The notes below the pieces were generated by a model. That model did no database searches. It saw nothing but the letters and a program-made list of their open reading frames with translations, and was not told the origin of the DNA. A stretch of DNA of 35,096 nt, taken from contig JBAZCN010000019.1 in the NCBI GenBank assembly GCA_041655035.1, positions 1 through 35,096 on the forward strand, in the 5' to 3' direction. This document shows positions 25,488 through 33,588 of this stretch, piece by piece. Position numbers and translations under genes: made by a program. Source of the stretch: NAT127 sp041655035. GTDB lineage: Bacteria > Pseudomonadota > Gammaproteobacteria > Pseudomonadales > Porticoccaceae. Position 1 is the stretch's first letter, and each line of letters starts with the position of its first letter.

Positions 25488-27515
25488 TCAGCAGGCCAGC
25501 TCCGGTGTACCGCCATTGCCGGCGGCGCACAGCGAGACCACCGCGCTGTAGGCATTGTGCACCGCGTCGCCGATGCGCCCGCCCTGGCGGGCGTCGCCGA
25601 TGGTCAGGTGGGGGATGCCGGCAGCCATCAGCTCGTTGGCCAGTTGCGGGTCGGGTCGCCGGCCCTGGGCGATCAGCAGGCGCAGGACGGCGATGCTCTG
25701 CTGGTTGATGACCTGCTGGCCGTTGCTGCCGGTGAGGGTGACGAGGCCGTGATCGTCGACACTGTCGACGGTGCTGTTGTCGATGATGCGGATCGCTGGG
25801 TTGTTGTTGAGTCTTTCCAGCAGCACCATGCGATAGATGGCTTCCGCCGAGCGGGCGAGCTTTTTTGCCGGGGAGCGGCTCACCAGGATCACCTGATAAC
25901 CCCGTTCCGCCAGGTATTCGGCCGTTTCGCAGCCGGTTTCGCCACCGCCGTAGATCATGATCGGCAGGGCGGCGTCGGGCGGCGGGAACTGGCTGCCATT
26001 GCCCATCAGGATTTCGTAGGCGTCGAGTACCCGGTCGCTGTCGATGCCGGCGATCGGCAGGGGGATCGCGCGCCCGCCGTGAGCGAGGATCACCACCCGA
26101 GGGGCGCCAGTGGCGAGCCGCTCGGCGGTGGCGGTCTCGCCCAGATGCACCTCGACGCCGCTTGCGCCGAGGGTGCGCTGCAGGTAGTCCTGATACCACA
26201 GCAGTTTTTCCTTGAACGGCGGCGCCGCCGAGGCCACCAGGCCGCCGCCGAGACTGTCCCGGGCTTCGTAGAGATGGGTGTCGAACCCGGCCTGGTCGAG
26301 CATCAGCGCCGCCGCCATGCCGCCGGGGCCGCCGCCGACCACCACGGCTCTGCTCCCTTTCAGGTCGCCGGCATCGGGGATCGGCATCAGCTCGCGACCG
26401 GTCAACGGGTTTTCCGCGCAACCGATCTTGCCGTGCTCGCCGGCGCTCATGGTGATGCAGTAATTGCAGGAGGTGCAGGGGCGGATCAGGCCGGTGTCGC
26501 CGCGGCGGGCCTTGCCGGCCCAGGCGGGGTCCGCCAGCAGCGGGCGGCCGAGGGCGATCAGGTCGGCGTCACCGTCGGCGATGGCTTTCTCGGCGGTGGC
26601 GGGCCAGCGAATCTGGCCCACCGAGATCACCGGGATGCCGGTCGCCTCGCGGATACGCCGGGCGTAGGGCAGGCGCCAGCCCTCGGGCATCGACATCGGC
26701 TCGACGATCTTGTCGAAACTGGTGGCGCCGAGACCGATCGAGACATGGATGGCGTCGAGCCCGGCGGCGGCCAGGTGCGGGGCGATGCGCGCCATGTCGT
26801 CGATCGACAGGCCCTGGTCGGTGAATTCGTCCGCCGACAGGCGATAGATCAGTGGCCGGTCGCCGATCGCCGCCTTGACTCTCTTGATCACCCGGGTGGG
26901 GAATGCCAGGCGGCGCTGTTCATCGCCGCCCCAGGCGTCGTCCCGCTGGTTGAAATAGGGGGTCAGGAAGGTGGTGAGCAGGTAGCCGTGGGCGCCGTGC
27001 AGTTCAAAGGCCTGGTAGCCGGCCTCGACGCCGAGTTCGGCGGTGGTGCCGAAGCACTCGATCAGGTGTTCGATCTCGTCGTCGCCGAGGGCGCGGGCGG
27101 TGAGTTTCTGCGGATCGCGGCGCGAGTGGATGTCGCAGGGGCCGACGGCGACCCCGCCCTGCACCAGTTCGCGCTTGACGCCCGGACCGCCGTGCTGGAG
27201 CTGCAGGCACGGCACGGCGCCAGCGCTGGCGATGGCGTCCACCAGGAGTTTGTGGCCATCGATCTGTTGCGGGGTTTCGAGACTCAGCTGGCGGTGCTCG
27301 GAGCGCCCGGTGGGGCGGTGCACACAGCAGAATTCGACGATGATCATGCCGGTGCCGCCGGTGGCCCTGGCGCGGTAGAAGGCCACCAACTCGGGGGTGA
27401 CGGAGCCGTCGAGGCCGCCCATATTGGTGGACATGGGCGCCATCACCACCCGGTTGGGAAGGGTCAGCGTGCCGAGCTGAAAAGAACTGAACAAATGGGG
27501 GTAATGCTGTGACAT
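25488..27515 (-). CDS. NADH:flavin oxidoreductase, 2,4-dienoyl-CoA reductase/BaiCD type, with 4Fe-4S and FAD domains
   Basis: A 675-residue three-part enzyme. Residues 1-330 form an old-yellow-enzyme FMN barrel (LFSSFQLGTLTLPNRVVMAPM; HGAHGYLL at 173-180). Cysteines 347, 350, 353 and 366 (CTSCNYC, then GC) would bind a 4Fe-4S cluster. From about 388 there is an FAD/NAD domain with VVGGGPGGMAAAL, and a second nucleotide motif, IYGGGETGCETAEYLAERG, near residue 500. The family includes FadH and the bile-acid enzymes BaiCD and BaiH, which reduce or oxidise enoyl or 3-oxo-4-ene systems. I start at 27515 (MSQHYPHLFSSF); the upstream extension to 27710 is not family-like. A 23-bp palindrome lies 64 bp upstream. 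Likely a C=C reductase or desaturase for a ring or side-chain intermediate. Confidence 0.94.
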   Translation of the reverse strand: MSQHYPHLFSSFQLGTLTLPNRVVMAPMSTNMGGLDGSVTPELVAFYRARATGGTGMIIVEFCCVHRPTGRSEHRQLSLETPQQIDGHKLLVDAIASAGAVPCLQLQHGGPGVKRELVQGGVAVGPCDIHSRRDPQKLTARALGDDEIEHLIECFGTTAELGVEAGYQAFELHGAHGYLLTTFLTPYFNQRDDAWGGDEQRRLAFPTRVIKRVKAAIGDRPLIYRLSADEFTDQGLSIDDMARIAPHLAAAGLDAIHVSIGLGATSFDKIVEPMSMPEGWRLPYARRIREATGIPVISVGQIRWPATAEKAIADGDADLIALGRPLLADPAWAGKARRGDTGLIRPCTSCNYCITMSAGEHGKIGCAENPLTGRELMPIPDAGDLKGSRAVVVGGGPGGMAAALMLDQAGFDTHLYEARDSLGGGLVASAAPPFKEKLLWYQDYLQRTLGASGVEVHLGETATAERLATGAPRVVILAHGGRAIPLPIAGIDSDRVLDAYEILMGNGSQFPPPDAALPIMIYGGGETGCETAEYLAERGYQVILVSRSPAKKLARSAEAIYRMVLLERLNNNPAIRIIDNSTVDSVDDHGLVTLTGSNGQQVINQQSIAVLRLLIAQGRRPDPQLANELMAAGIPHLTIGDARQGGRIGDAVHNAYSAVVSLCAAGNGGTPELAC

Positions 27516-27825
27516 GGGCGGCGATTCCTCTGATTCTCTCTGCCACCGATTTTGTCGTCGAATATGGACGGCGGCATTTAAAGCTGATAAATTGTCAGTT
27601 AATGATATAGGCAGTCCGCCGCCATGTCGACAACTTGGCCGTCGACTTGCGCCGCGGCCGGCAAGGATGAGCCGCCGCCGGGGTGGGAAGCGTCGCCTCG
27701 ACGATAACAATCAGCGATGACAATTTTCAGAAACAACGAGTCCAGAACAGCAATTCCAAAATGGCAATCCGGGAATAACCGTTCAGGCACCGTAATTAAG
27801 AAATAACAACAGCGGGAGGACATCG
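27516..27825. other. Divergent control region between flavin reductase and SDR
   Basis: No gene is seen in these 310 bp. It contains palindrome copy E near the reductase side, two GTCGAC palindromes around 27626-27648, and an A-rich stretch (27700-27815) before the SDR ribosome-binding site. The SDR promoter is probably in the A-rich part, roughly 110-210 bp from copy E. Confidence 0.55.
27580..27602. promoter_or_regulatory. Palindromic operator copy E
   Basis: Left arm AAAGCTGAT, centre AAATT, right arm GTCAGTTAA. It is 64 bp upstream of the flavin reductase start and 223 bp from the divergent SDR. Confidence 0.7.
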
Positions 27826-28635
27826 ATGGCAGATTCATTGGCAGGCAAGGTCGTTCTGGTTACCGGCGGTGGCCGCGGCATGGGGCGCGGCATTGCCGAG
27901 GCATTCAGCCAGCGCGGCGCGAAGGTGATTATCGCCGCCCGCACCGCGCGCCATGGCGAAGAAGCGGTGGCGGCGATCCGCGAACGGGGTGGCGAGGCCC
28001 TGCTGGTCCAGGCGGACAACACCGATCGCCACGCCATGAAGCAAATGGTCGAACAGGGCGCGGCCCACTTCGGCGGTCTCGATGTGGTCGTCCACTGCGC
28101 GGCCCACTGGGTGCAGGGAGAGGTGGTGGACATGGACGAAGCGGATTTCGATGACCTGGTGCAGAGCAATATCCACTCGCTGTTCTGGCTGGCCAAGGAC
28201 GCCGCGCCCTGGCTGGCGAAAGCCCGCGACAAGGGGCGGCTGATTTTCATCTCCTCCGGCTCGGCCGGCCGCCAGTACCTGCCGGGCAATATCTGCTACT
28301 CCTCCACCAAGGCCTTCATGAACGAGTTTTCCCGCGGATTGGCCATGGAGCTGGGCAAGCGCAATATCCTGGTGAACACCGTGGAGCCGGGGCTGGTGGC
28401 GTCCGACCGGGTACTGGGCAATATCGGCATGGATATCGCCGAGGCGCTCACCACCGGCTATCCCATACCACGCCCCGGCACTCCGCAGGACGTGGCGCGG
28501 GCGGTGCTGTTTTTCGCCTCCGGCGAGGCGGATTACATCACCGGTGCGTCGCTGCTGGTGGATGGCGGTTCCAGCATGTCGCCAATGCCAGATCTGGACA
28601 AAATCCTGGCGCAAACCAATTCCGGGCAGGGCTGA
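27826..28635 (+). CDS. Short-chain dehydrogenase/reductase
   Basis: A 269-residue classical SDR: VTGGGRGMGRGIAEAF cofactor motif, VHCAAHW in the NNAG position, the serine in FISSGSAG, YSSTK as the Tyr-Lys pair and TGASLLVDGG near the C-terminus. NAD(P)-dependent oxidation or reduction of a hydroxyl or keto group is expected. GGAGG lies a few bases before the ATG. The stop is three bases from the start of the kinase-like gene, so the two are translated from one message. Substrate unknown. Confidence 0.92.
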   Translation: MADSLAGKVVLVTGGGRGMGRGIAEAFSQRGAKVIIAARTARHGEEAVAAIRERGGEALLVQADNTDRHAMKQMVEQGAAHFGGLDVVVHCAAHWVQGEVVDMDEADFDDLVQSNIHSLFWLAKDAAPWLAKARDKGRLIFISSGSAGRQYLPGNICYSSTKAFMNEFSRGLAMELGKRNILVNTVEPGLVASDRVLGNIGMDIAEALTTGYPIPRPGTPQDVARAVLFFASGEADYITGASLLVDGGSSMSPMPDLDKILAQTNSGQG

Positions 28636-28638
28636 ACG

Positions 28639-29730
28639 ATGGCCATCGACATCCCGTTGCGCATCGAGGATCTCGGCCTCGATACCCTCAACACCTTACT
28701 GCGCGAGCACCATGGCGATGCCGTGATCGACAGCTTCAAAGTGCTCAGGGCGATGCAGTACGGCGATGGCATGGTGTCCACATCGGCCCGGGCCTTCCTG
28801 GAACTGAACTACCGGGAAGGTACAGGCGCAGGTTTGCCCACCCGGGTGATCGTCAAGCTGGCCTACGACCTGGAGCACCTGCCCTGGCCGCTCTACGCCA
28901 ACGAGGTGCGTTTTTACCGCGATCTGAGGGCGGCGGTGCCGGTGGAGGCGCCGGCGGTGCTCGGCGCCGCCTACGATCACCACAGCCACCGTTTTCTGCT
29001 GGTGCTGGAAGATCTGACCGTGCGCGGCGCCAGCTTTCCCAACGCTCTCGACAACGTCGGCACGGCCAAAGTGGCCGCCGCTCTCGAGGAACTGGCGGCG
29101 CTGCACGCCCACTACTGGCAAAGCCCGAAATTCGATGGCGATCTCGCGGGCGTCGAAACCCACGTGGGCGGCACCCTCAACGATTTCATGACGCTCCAGG
29201 TGCCCCGCGCCATCCAGCACGAGATCGACACCAATCCCTACAAGCGGGAGCTGGTGGCGAGAATGGACAGCAGCGGCGACCAGCTGCTCAAGGGTATGCT
29301 GGCGGTGCAGCGCCACCAGGCGACGCTGCCCCGGACGCTGCTCCACGGCGACAGCCATATCGGCAATATCTATTTTCTGGCGGACGGCAGGGCCGGGTTG
29401 CTGGACTGGCAACTGATGGTGCGCGGCTACTGCATGCATGATGTCAATTACCTGATCACCACGGCGCTGCCGGTGGATTGCCGCCGTCGCCATGAGCGCG
29501 ACCTGTTGCGCCATTATCTCGACAGGCTGGCGGCTCGCGGGGTGGCGGCGCCGGCCTTCGACGCGGCCTTCATCGAGTATCGCCGCACCTTGATCTGGGG
29601 CGTTTACATCGGCTGGCTGACCACACCGGTGGTCAATTACGGCTGGGAGATCAATACTGTCAACCTGTTGCGTCTCACCACGGCCTACGACGATCATGAC
29701 ACCGCGTCACTGGTGGCGGAACTGTCGTGA
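28639..29730 (+). CDS. Phosphotransferase of the APH/CHK (ecdysteroid-kinase-like) type
   Basis: A 363-residue protein-kinase-fold small-molecule phosphotransferase. Seen: RVIVKLAYD with the ATP-site lysine, FLLVLEDLTVRGASF as the hinge region, the catalytic loop HGDSHIGN (236-243) with Asp238, and the metal-binding DWQ (256-258). The spacing and the LLDWQLMVRGYCMHDVNYLI segment fit the CHK/EcKL and APH-like families. These phosphorylate hydroxyl groups of small molecules, including ecdysteroids in animals; the bacterial members have unknown substrates. All catalytic residues are present. It follows an SDR with a 3-bp gap and precedes another SDR by 68 bp. It may phosphorylate a hydroxylated pathway intermediate, an inference without direct support. 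Confidence 0.85.
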   Translation: MAIDIPLRIEDLGLDTLNTLLREHHGDAVIDSFKVLRAMQYGDGMVSTSARAFLELNYREGTGAGLPTRVIVKLAYDLEHLPWPLYANEVRFYRDLRAAVPVEAPAVLGAAYDHHSHRFLLVLEDLTVRGASFPNALDNVGTAKVAAALEELAALHAHYWQSPKFDGDLAGVETHVGGTLNDFMTLQVPRAIQHEIDTNPYKRELVARMDSSGDQLLKGMLAVQRHQATLPRTLLHGDSHIGNIYFLADGRAGLLDWQLMVRGYCMHDVNYLITTALPVDCRRRHERDLLRHYLDRLAARGVAAPAFDAAFIEYRRTLIWGVYIGWLTTPVVNYGWEINTVNLLRLTTAYDDHDTASLVAELS

Positions 29731-29798
29731 GAGCCGAACGTTATAACAATCTCAGCAAGTACTCAGCACGTAATCAGCGAACAATCAGGAGGTAAGCA

Positions 29799-30602
29799 AT
29801 GGATCTCGGTATAGCGGGAAAGGTGGCGTTCGTCTCCGGAGGCACCCGGGGCATAGGCCGTGCGGCGGCGGATATCTTTGCCAGGGAAGGGTGCAAAGTC
29901 GTGGTGGCCGGCCGCCGCCAGCACAGCGTCGATGAAGCGGTGGCGGCGATGACCGCCGCCGGCGGCACGGTGGCGGGCATTGCCGCCGACCTTACCGACC
30001 GGCAGGAGGTGGAGCGCGCGGTGCAGTTCGCCAGGGATACCTTCGGCGCGCCGGATATCGTGATCACCAACGTCCACCTGGGTGACGGCGGCGCCGATGG
30101 CGAAGGCACCTTCGACACCCTCGGTGACGAAGAGTACATGCAGGCTTTTCAGCACCTGACCATGAGCGTCGTCTACCTGACCCGGGCGGTGATTCCCGAC
30201 ATGAAGGAGAAGGGCTGGGGTCGGTTGATCAATGTCGGGTCCGGCGCCGCCAAGGAACCGCCGGCGGAAATCGAGCACCTGCTCCACAACATCGCCCGGG
30301 CGCCGGTGGTGGTGCTCAACAAGACGCTGGCCAACGATCTCGGCCCTTACGGCATCACCGTCAATACCATCGGTACCGGCTGGATCGCCACCGAGGCGGT
30401 GCAGAAATTTGCCCGGGAACTGGCCATTGGCGAAACCAATATGGAGAACTGGGTGCGGGAACGATTCGGCATCCCGGTCGGCCGGCTGGGCCGGCCGGAG
30501 GAGGAGGGCGCGCTGATCGCCTTCCTGGCCTCGGATTACGCCGGTTTCATCACCGGCAACTGGATCGCCGTCGACGGCGGCCAGCACCGTTCGGCCTGGT
30601 GA
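29799..30602 (+). CDS. Divergent short-chain dehydrogenase lacking the YxxxK pair
   Basis: A 267-residue SDR-fold protein with the cofactor motif VSGGTRGIGRAAADIF and the canonical ending TGNWIAVDGGQ. The catalytic region differs: LLHNIARAPVVVLNKTLAND places His163 where Tyr is expected and Arg167 where Lys is expected. ITNVHLG replaces the NNAG motif, while a serine remains in INVGSGAA. Similar SDRs with the Tyr-Lys pair altered are known as a distinct subgroup, often labelled as 3-oxoacyl reductases, but their chemistry is uncertain. AGGAGG lies seven bases before the ATG, the strongest ribosome-binding site in the window. The stop codon lies inside the first copy of an 8-bp triple repeat. 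Confidence 0.9.
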   Translation: MDLGIAGKVAFVSGGTRGIGRAAADIFAREGCKVVVAGRRQHSVDEAVAAMTAAGGTVAGIAADLTDRQEVERAVQFARDTFGAPDIVITNVHLGDGGADGEGTFDTLGDEEYMQAFQHLTMSVVYLTRAVIPDMKEKGWGRLINVGSGAAKEPPAEIEHLLHNIARAPVVVLNKTLANDLGPYGITVNTIGTGWIATEAVQKFARELAIGETNMENWVRERFGIPVGRLGRPEEEGALIAFLASDYAGFITGNWIAVDGGQHRSAW

Positions 30603-30618
30603 CCTGGTGACCTGGTGA
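30595..30618. repeat. CCTGGTGA tandem triplication at a stop codon
   Basis: Three perfect copies of CCTGGTGA span the end of the SDR gene; the first contains its TGA stop. A duplication arising by slippage is likely. It adds stop codons without altering the protein. Confidence 0.9.
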
Positions 30619-30626
30619 CGGGATAG

Positions 30627-30647
30627 GCCCCGGCGGGATGCCGGGGC
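30627..30647 (+). other. GC-rich hairpin after the SDR gene
   Basis: Perfect 8-bp arms GCCCCGGC/GCCGGGGC around a GGGAT loop, without a following T-run. It stands between the SDR end and the next promoter, where it may attenuate readthrough or protect the message end. Confidence 0.6.
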
Positions 30648-30658
30648 GGACAGAACCC

Positions 30659-30687
30659 TTGACATATAACTGACTATTAGTTAGTTT
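30659..30687 (+). promoter_or_regulatory. Putative sigma-70-type promoter for the amidohydrolase gene
   Basis: A perfect -35 hexamer TTGACA (30659-30664) with, 17 bases later, a weak -10 candidate TAGTTT (30682-30687). Operator copy F covers the spacer and the -10 region, the classical layout for repression by steric block. Confidence 0.5.
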
Positions 30688-30688
30688 A
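30666..30688. promoter_or_regulatory. Palindromic operator copy F
   Basis: Left arm ATAACTGAC, centre TATTA, right arm GTTAGTTTA. It overlaps the predicted promoter core of the amidohydrolase gene, whose start lies 122 bp further on. Confidence 0.75.
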
Positions 30689-30810
30689 TTGGCATTGGTT
30701 GGTTTGTTGCGATGGGGTTTCCGCTATTCGCACAGACGTACACGACTTGAGTCCGCACTCCCGAGTGGGGCGGATAACATCACTGCGGATGACCTCCGAG
30801 GAGCCTTTTT

Positions 30811-32001
30811 ATGAGCCATCTTCCTGATTACCCCATCTATGATGCGGACCAGCACTACTACGAGCCGCCGGAAGCCTTTCTGCGCCACTTGCCCAAGGAA
30901 TTCAGGCGCGACTTCCAGTATGTCCAGATCAATGGCCGCACCAAGCTGGCGGTGGCCGGGGTGATTTCCGATTATATTCCCAACCCCACTTTCGAGGTGG
31001 TTGCCGACGTCGGCGCCCACGAGGGCTGGTATCGCGGCGACAACCCCGAGGGGCTGTCGCTGCGCGAATATGGCGGCGCTCCGGTCAAATCCCGGCCGGA
31101 ATTCCACAGCGGCCCCGCGCATTTGAAGATCCTCGACCAGGAAGGCATCCATGCCTCCATCCTGCTGCCCACCCTGGCGTCGGTGATCGAGGAGCGCCTC
31201 GGCCACAAGCCCGAGACCATCCAGGCCCTGTTCCACTCCCTCAACCTGTGGGTGGCGGAGGAGTACGGCTTCACCAATGGCCGCCAGTTCCCCACCGGCG
31301 CCATCAACCTGGCGGATGTGGATGCCGCCTGCCGCGAGCTGGATTTTCTGATCGAAGCCGGCGCCCGCTCGGTGCTGATTCGCCCGGCGCCTGTGGCTGG
31401 TCTCAAGGGCAGCCGTTCCCACGCGTTCAAGGAGTTCGATCCCTTCTGGAAACGTATCGAGGACTCCGGTATTTTCGTCATCCACCACGTATCCGATTCC
31501 GGCTACGATCGCATCTACCGCTGGTGGACCGAAGGCGGGCAGGGTGAATTCCGGCCCTTCGAGAAGGATCCTTTCAACGAGGTTCTCGACTGGATGGGCC
31601 GCGCCATTTCCGACACCCTGGCGGCGCTGGTGTGTCACGGCGTGTTCGACCGCTTCCCGGGCGTGCGCGTGGCGGTGCTGGAAAACGGCTCCGACTGGCT
31701 GGAACCGCTGCTCAAGCGTCTCGAGCACACCTACAAGAAGATGCCCCAGACTTTCGCCCGCAATCCGGTGGAGAGCTTCCGCGAACATGTTTTCATCGCG
31801 CCTTTCTACGAAGATCCGATCGACAGGGTCGTCGAGCTGATGGGTGCCAACCGGGTGTTGTTCGGCAGCGACTGGCCCCACCCGGAAGGCCTCAAGAAGC
31901 CCATGGATTTCGTCAATGACATCATGAGCCTGTCCGCCGAACACAAGAAGCGGATCATGCACAGCAACCTCAAGGGGCTGCTGGAAGGCCACCGGGATTG
32001 A
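30811..32001 (+). CDS. Amidohydrolase family protein (Amidohydro_2 type)
   Basis: A 396-residue metal-dependent TIM-barrel protein of the family that includes ACMSD and gamma-resorcylate decarboxylase. Seen: the N-terminal YDADQHYYE (Asp13, His15, Glu18) in place of the usual DxHxH start, IHHVSD with His225/226, and FGSDWPHPEG with Asp354 as the general acid/base. Members hydrolyse or decarboxylate; those with DADxHxxE starts are numerous in degraders of steroids and terpenes, and their substrates are mostly unknown. GAGGAG precedes the ATG. The gene has its own promoter-operator upstream and an intrinsic terminator downstream, so it is a single-gene transcription unit. Confidence 0.92.
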   Translation: MSHLPDYPIYDADQHYYEPPEAFLRHLPKEFRRDFQYVQINGRTKLAVAGVISDYIPNPTFEVVADVGAHEGWYRGDNPEGLSLREYGGAPVKSRPEFHSGPAHLKILDQEGIHASILLPTLASVIEERLGHKPETIQALFHSLNLWVAEEYGFTNGRQFPTGAINLADVDAACRELDFLIEAGARSVLIRPAPVAGLKGSRSHAFKEFDPFWKRIEDSGIFVIHHVSDSGYDRIYRWWTEGGQGEFRPFEKDPFNEVLDWMGRAISDTLAALVCHGVFDRFPGVRVAVLENGSDWLEPLLKRLEHTYKKMPQTFARNPVESFREHVFIAPFYEDPIDRVVELMGANRVLFGSDWPHPEGLKKPMDFVNDIMSLSAEHKKRIMHSNLKGLLEGHRD

Positions 32002-32020
32002 TGGCCCTGGTTTCTCCTGT

Positions 32021-32047
32021 CGCCGCCCCTGACCGGGCGGCGTTTTT
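32021..32047 (+). terminator. Intrinsic terminator after the amidohydrolase gene
   Basis: Perfect 8-bp GC arms CGCCGCCC (32021-32028) and GGGCGGCG (32035-32042), a 6-base loop, then TTTTT. It is the clearest terminator in the window. Confidence 0.9.
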
Positions 32048-32191
32048 ATGTGCGCGGTGTATCCAGCGTTCCGCCGCGGTGTCCTTCCGTCAGTCACAAT
32101 AGCCATCACCGCACGGGAACGTTTCCCCCTATACAGGGCGACGCTGCGCCATTAGGATATTTGTTCATATACCGATAACAGGATGGATGCC

Positions 32192-32698
32192 ATGAATGCC
32201 CCTGCCGCTAGTCACTACTTTGCCGGCCTGTTCCAGTTTGCCTATGTCACCAATGATATCGAGCGCGCAAAGGCGGTGTTCGCCGAGCAGTACGGCATCA
32301 GCAAATTCCTTACCTTGCCCGACCTCCCCGGCGAGGTGTATCGCAATGGCCGGCAGGTGACCAATGTGCTCAAGCTGGCCTTCGCCAATGTCGCCCATAA
32401 CCAGATCGAACTGATCGAGCCGGTATCCGATGGCAGCGGCATTTATGCCGAGGTGTTGCCCGAAAGCGGTTTTGCCCTGGTATTCCACCATGTGGCCTGC
32501 CGCCATTACTCCCGGGATGAGTGGCAATCTTTCCGCGCCGGGCTGGATGAACAGCGCCATCCCATCGCCATTGAAAACGCCGGCGGCCCGGCCAGCTTCC
32601 TCTACCTGGATGAGCGCAAGACCCTCGGCCACTACCTGGAGTACATGTGGCTCGACCCCCAGTCTGCGGAAATGTTCGCCAGTATTCCCAGCAACTGA
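32192..32698 (+). CDS. VOC-superfamily (glyoxalase/dioxygenase fold) protein
   Basis: A 168-residue vicinal-oxygen-chelate protein. Seen: FQFAYVTNDIERAKAVFAEQYGI as the first beta-alpha-beta unit, QIELIEPVSDGSGIYAEVLPESGFALVFHHVACR as the central strands with a candidate metal His pair, and GHYLEYMWL near the end with a candidate metal Glu. Such folds carry out glyoxalase, epimerase, isomerase or extradiol dioxygenase chemistry; this one is too short for a typical extradiol dioxygenase. An ATG at 32183 is also in frame, but AGGA at 32180-32183 is better spaced for 32192. It is followed at 73 bp by an SDR. Substrate unknown. Confidence 0.88.
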   Translation: MNAPAASHYFAGLFQFAYVTNDIERAKAVFAEQYGISKFLTLPDLPGEVYRNGRQVTNVLKLAFANVAHNQIELIEPVSDGSGIYAEVLPESGFALVFHHVACRHYSRDEWQSFRAGLDEQRHPIAIENAGGPASFLYLDERKTLGHYLEYMWLDPQSAEMFASIPSN

Positions 32699-32771
32699 GA
32701 TGGTGGGTACAGGCGCTTCTGCATGGGCGCCGCTCCGTTTTTATTCATGAATGAAGCTGAAAGGAGAGACA

Positions 32772-33545
32772 ATGGGACGTTTACAGGGCAAGGTTGCGAT
32801 TGTCACCGGGGGCTCCCGGGGCATGGGCGAGGCCACCGTGCGCCGCTTCGTGGAGGAAGGCGCCAAAGTGGTGATCGGCGATGTGCTGGATGAACAGGGA
32901 CAGGCCCTGGCGGCAGGCCTCGGCGACAGCTGTCGCTACCACCACCTCGATGTCACCAGCGAAGAGCAGTGGGCCGAGGTGGTGGATTTTACCGTGCAAG
33001 CCTTTGGCGGTGTCGATGTGCTCATCAACAACGCCGGTATCCTTCACGTCGCTTCCGTGAGGGAAACCGTGCTGGCGGATTTCCAGCGCATTATCGGCAT
33101 CAATCAGATCGGCCCCTTCCTGGGCATGCGGGCGGTGATCGAGCCGATGAAAAAGCGCGGCAAGGGTTCCATCGTCAATATCTCTTCCCTCGAAGGTTTC
33201 CGCTCCAAGAACGGCCTGATGGCTTATTCCGCCACCAAGTGGGCGTTGCGCGGCATGACCAAGGCCGCCGCCATGGAGCTGGGCGCCTACAATATCCGTG
33301 TCAACAGCGTGCACCCGGGGGCTGTGTTCACCCCCATGGTGGGCGCCGCCGGCGGTGAGCCCGGCGCAGCGGAAAACGCCATGTGCGCCGGCGTACCCCT
33401 CAAGCGCATCGGCCTGCCGGTGGAGATCGCCAATATGAGCCTGTTCCTGGCCAGCGATGAAGGCAGCTACTGTTCCGGTTCCGAATACCTGGTGGATGGC
33501 GGCTGGAATGCCGGGGAATTTGTCGAGCAGCTTCCCACCAGTTGA
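32772..33545 (+). CDS. SDR similar to 3-alpha(or 20-beta)-hydroxysteroid dehydrogenase
   Basis: A 257-residue classical SDR: VTGGSRGMGEATVRRF cofactor motif, NNAG, the serine in INISSLEG, YSATK as the Tyr-Lys pair, HPGAVFTPM and EYLVDGG. The run MGRLQGKVAIVTGGSRGMGE with GDVLDEQGQALAA and YHHLDVT closely follows the Streptomyces 3-alpha/20-beta-hydroxysteroid dehydrogenase and the mycobacterial FabG3 (Rv2002) type, which oxidise or reduce steroid hydroxyls with NAD(H). That is similarity by memory, not by search, and many relatives accept other cyclic alcohols. AAGGAG lies six bases before the ATG. The gene is followed 43 bp later by a zinc alcohol dehydrogenase. Confidence 0.92.
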   Translation: MGRLQGKVAIVTGGSRGMGEATVRRFVEEGAKVVIGDVLDEQGQALAAGLGDSCRYHHLDVTSEEQWAEVVDFTVQAFGGVDVLINNAGILHVASVRETVLADFQRIIGINQIGPFLGMRAVIEPMKKRGKGSIVNISSLEGFRSKNGLMAYSATKWALRGMTKAAAMELGAYNIRVNSVHPGAVFTPMVGAAGGEPGAAENAMCAGVPLKRIGLPVEIANMSLFLASDEGSYCSGSEYLVDGGWNAGEFVEQLPTS

Positions 33546-33588
33546 AGCGGGCCGGGATGGCAACCTTCCACAGACGGAGTCACAGTGT

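Noticed and set aside
25557..27512. 651-residue plus-strand frame opposite the flavin reductase
   Set aside because: Same antisense effect; composition is Gly/Ala/Val/His-rich without motifs.
32085..32110. Additional palindrome copy upstream of the VOC gene (GTCAGTCAC)
   Set aside because: Only a right-arm fragment is present; no CTGAC-type left arm at the correct spacing.
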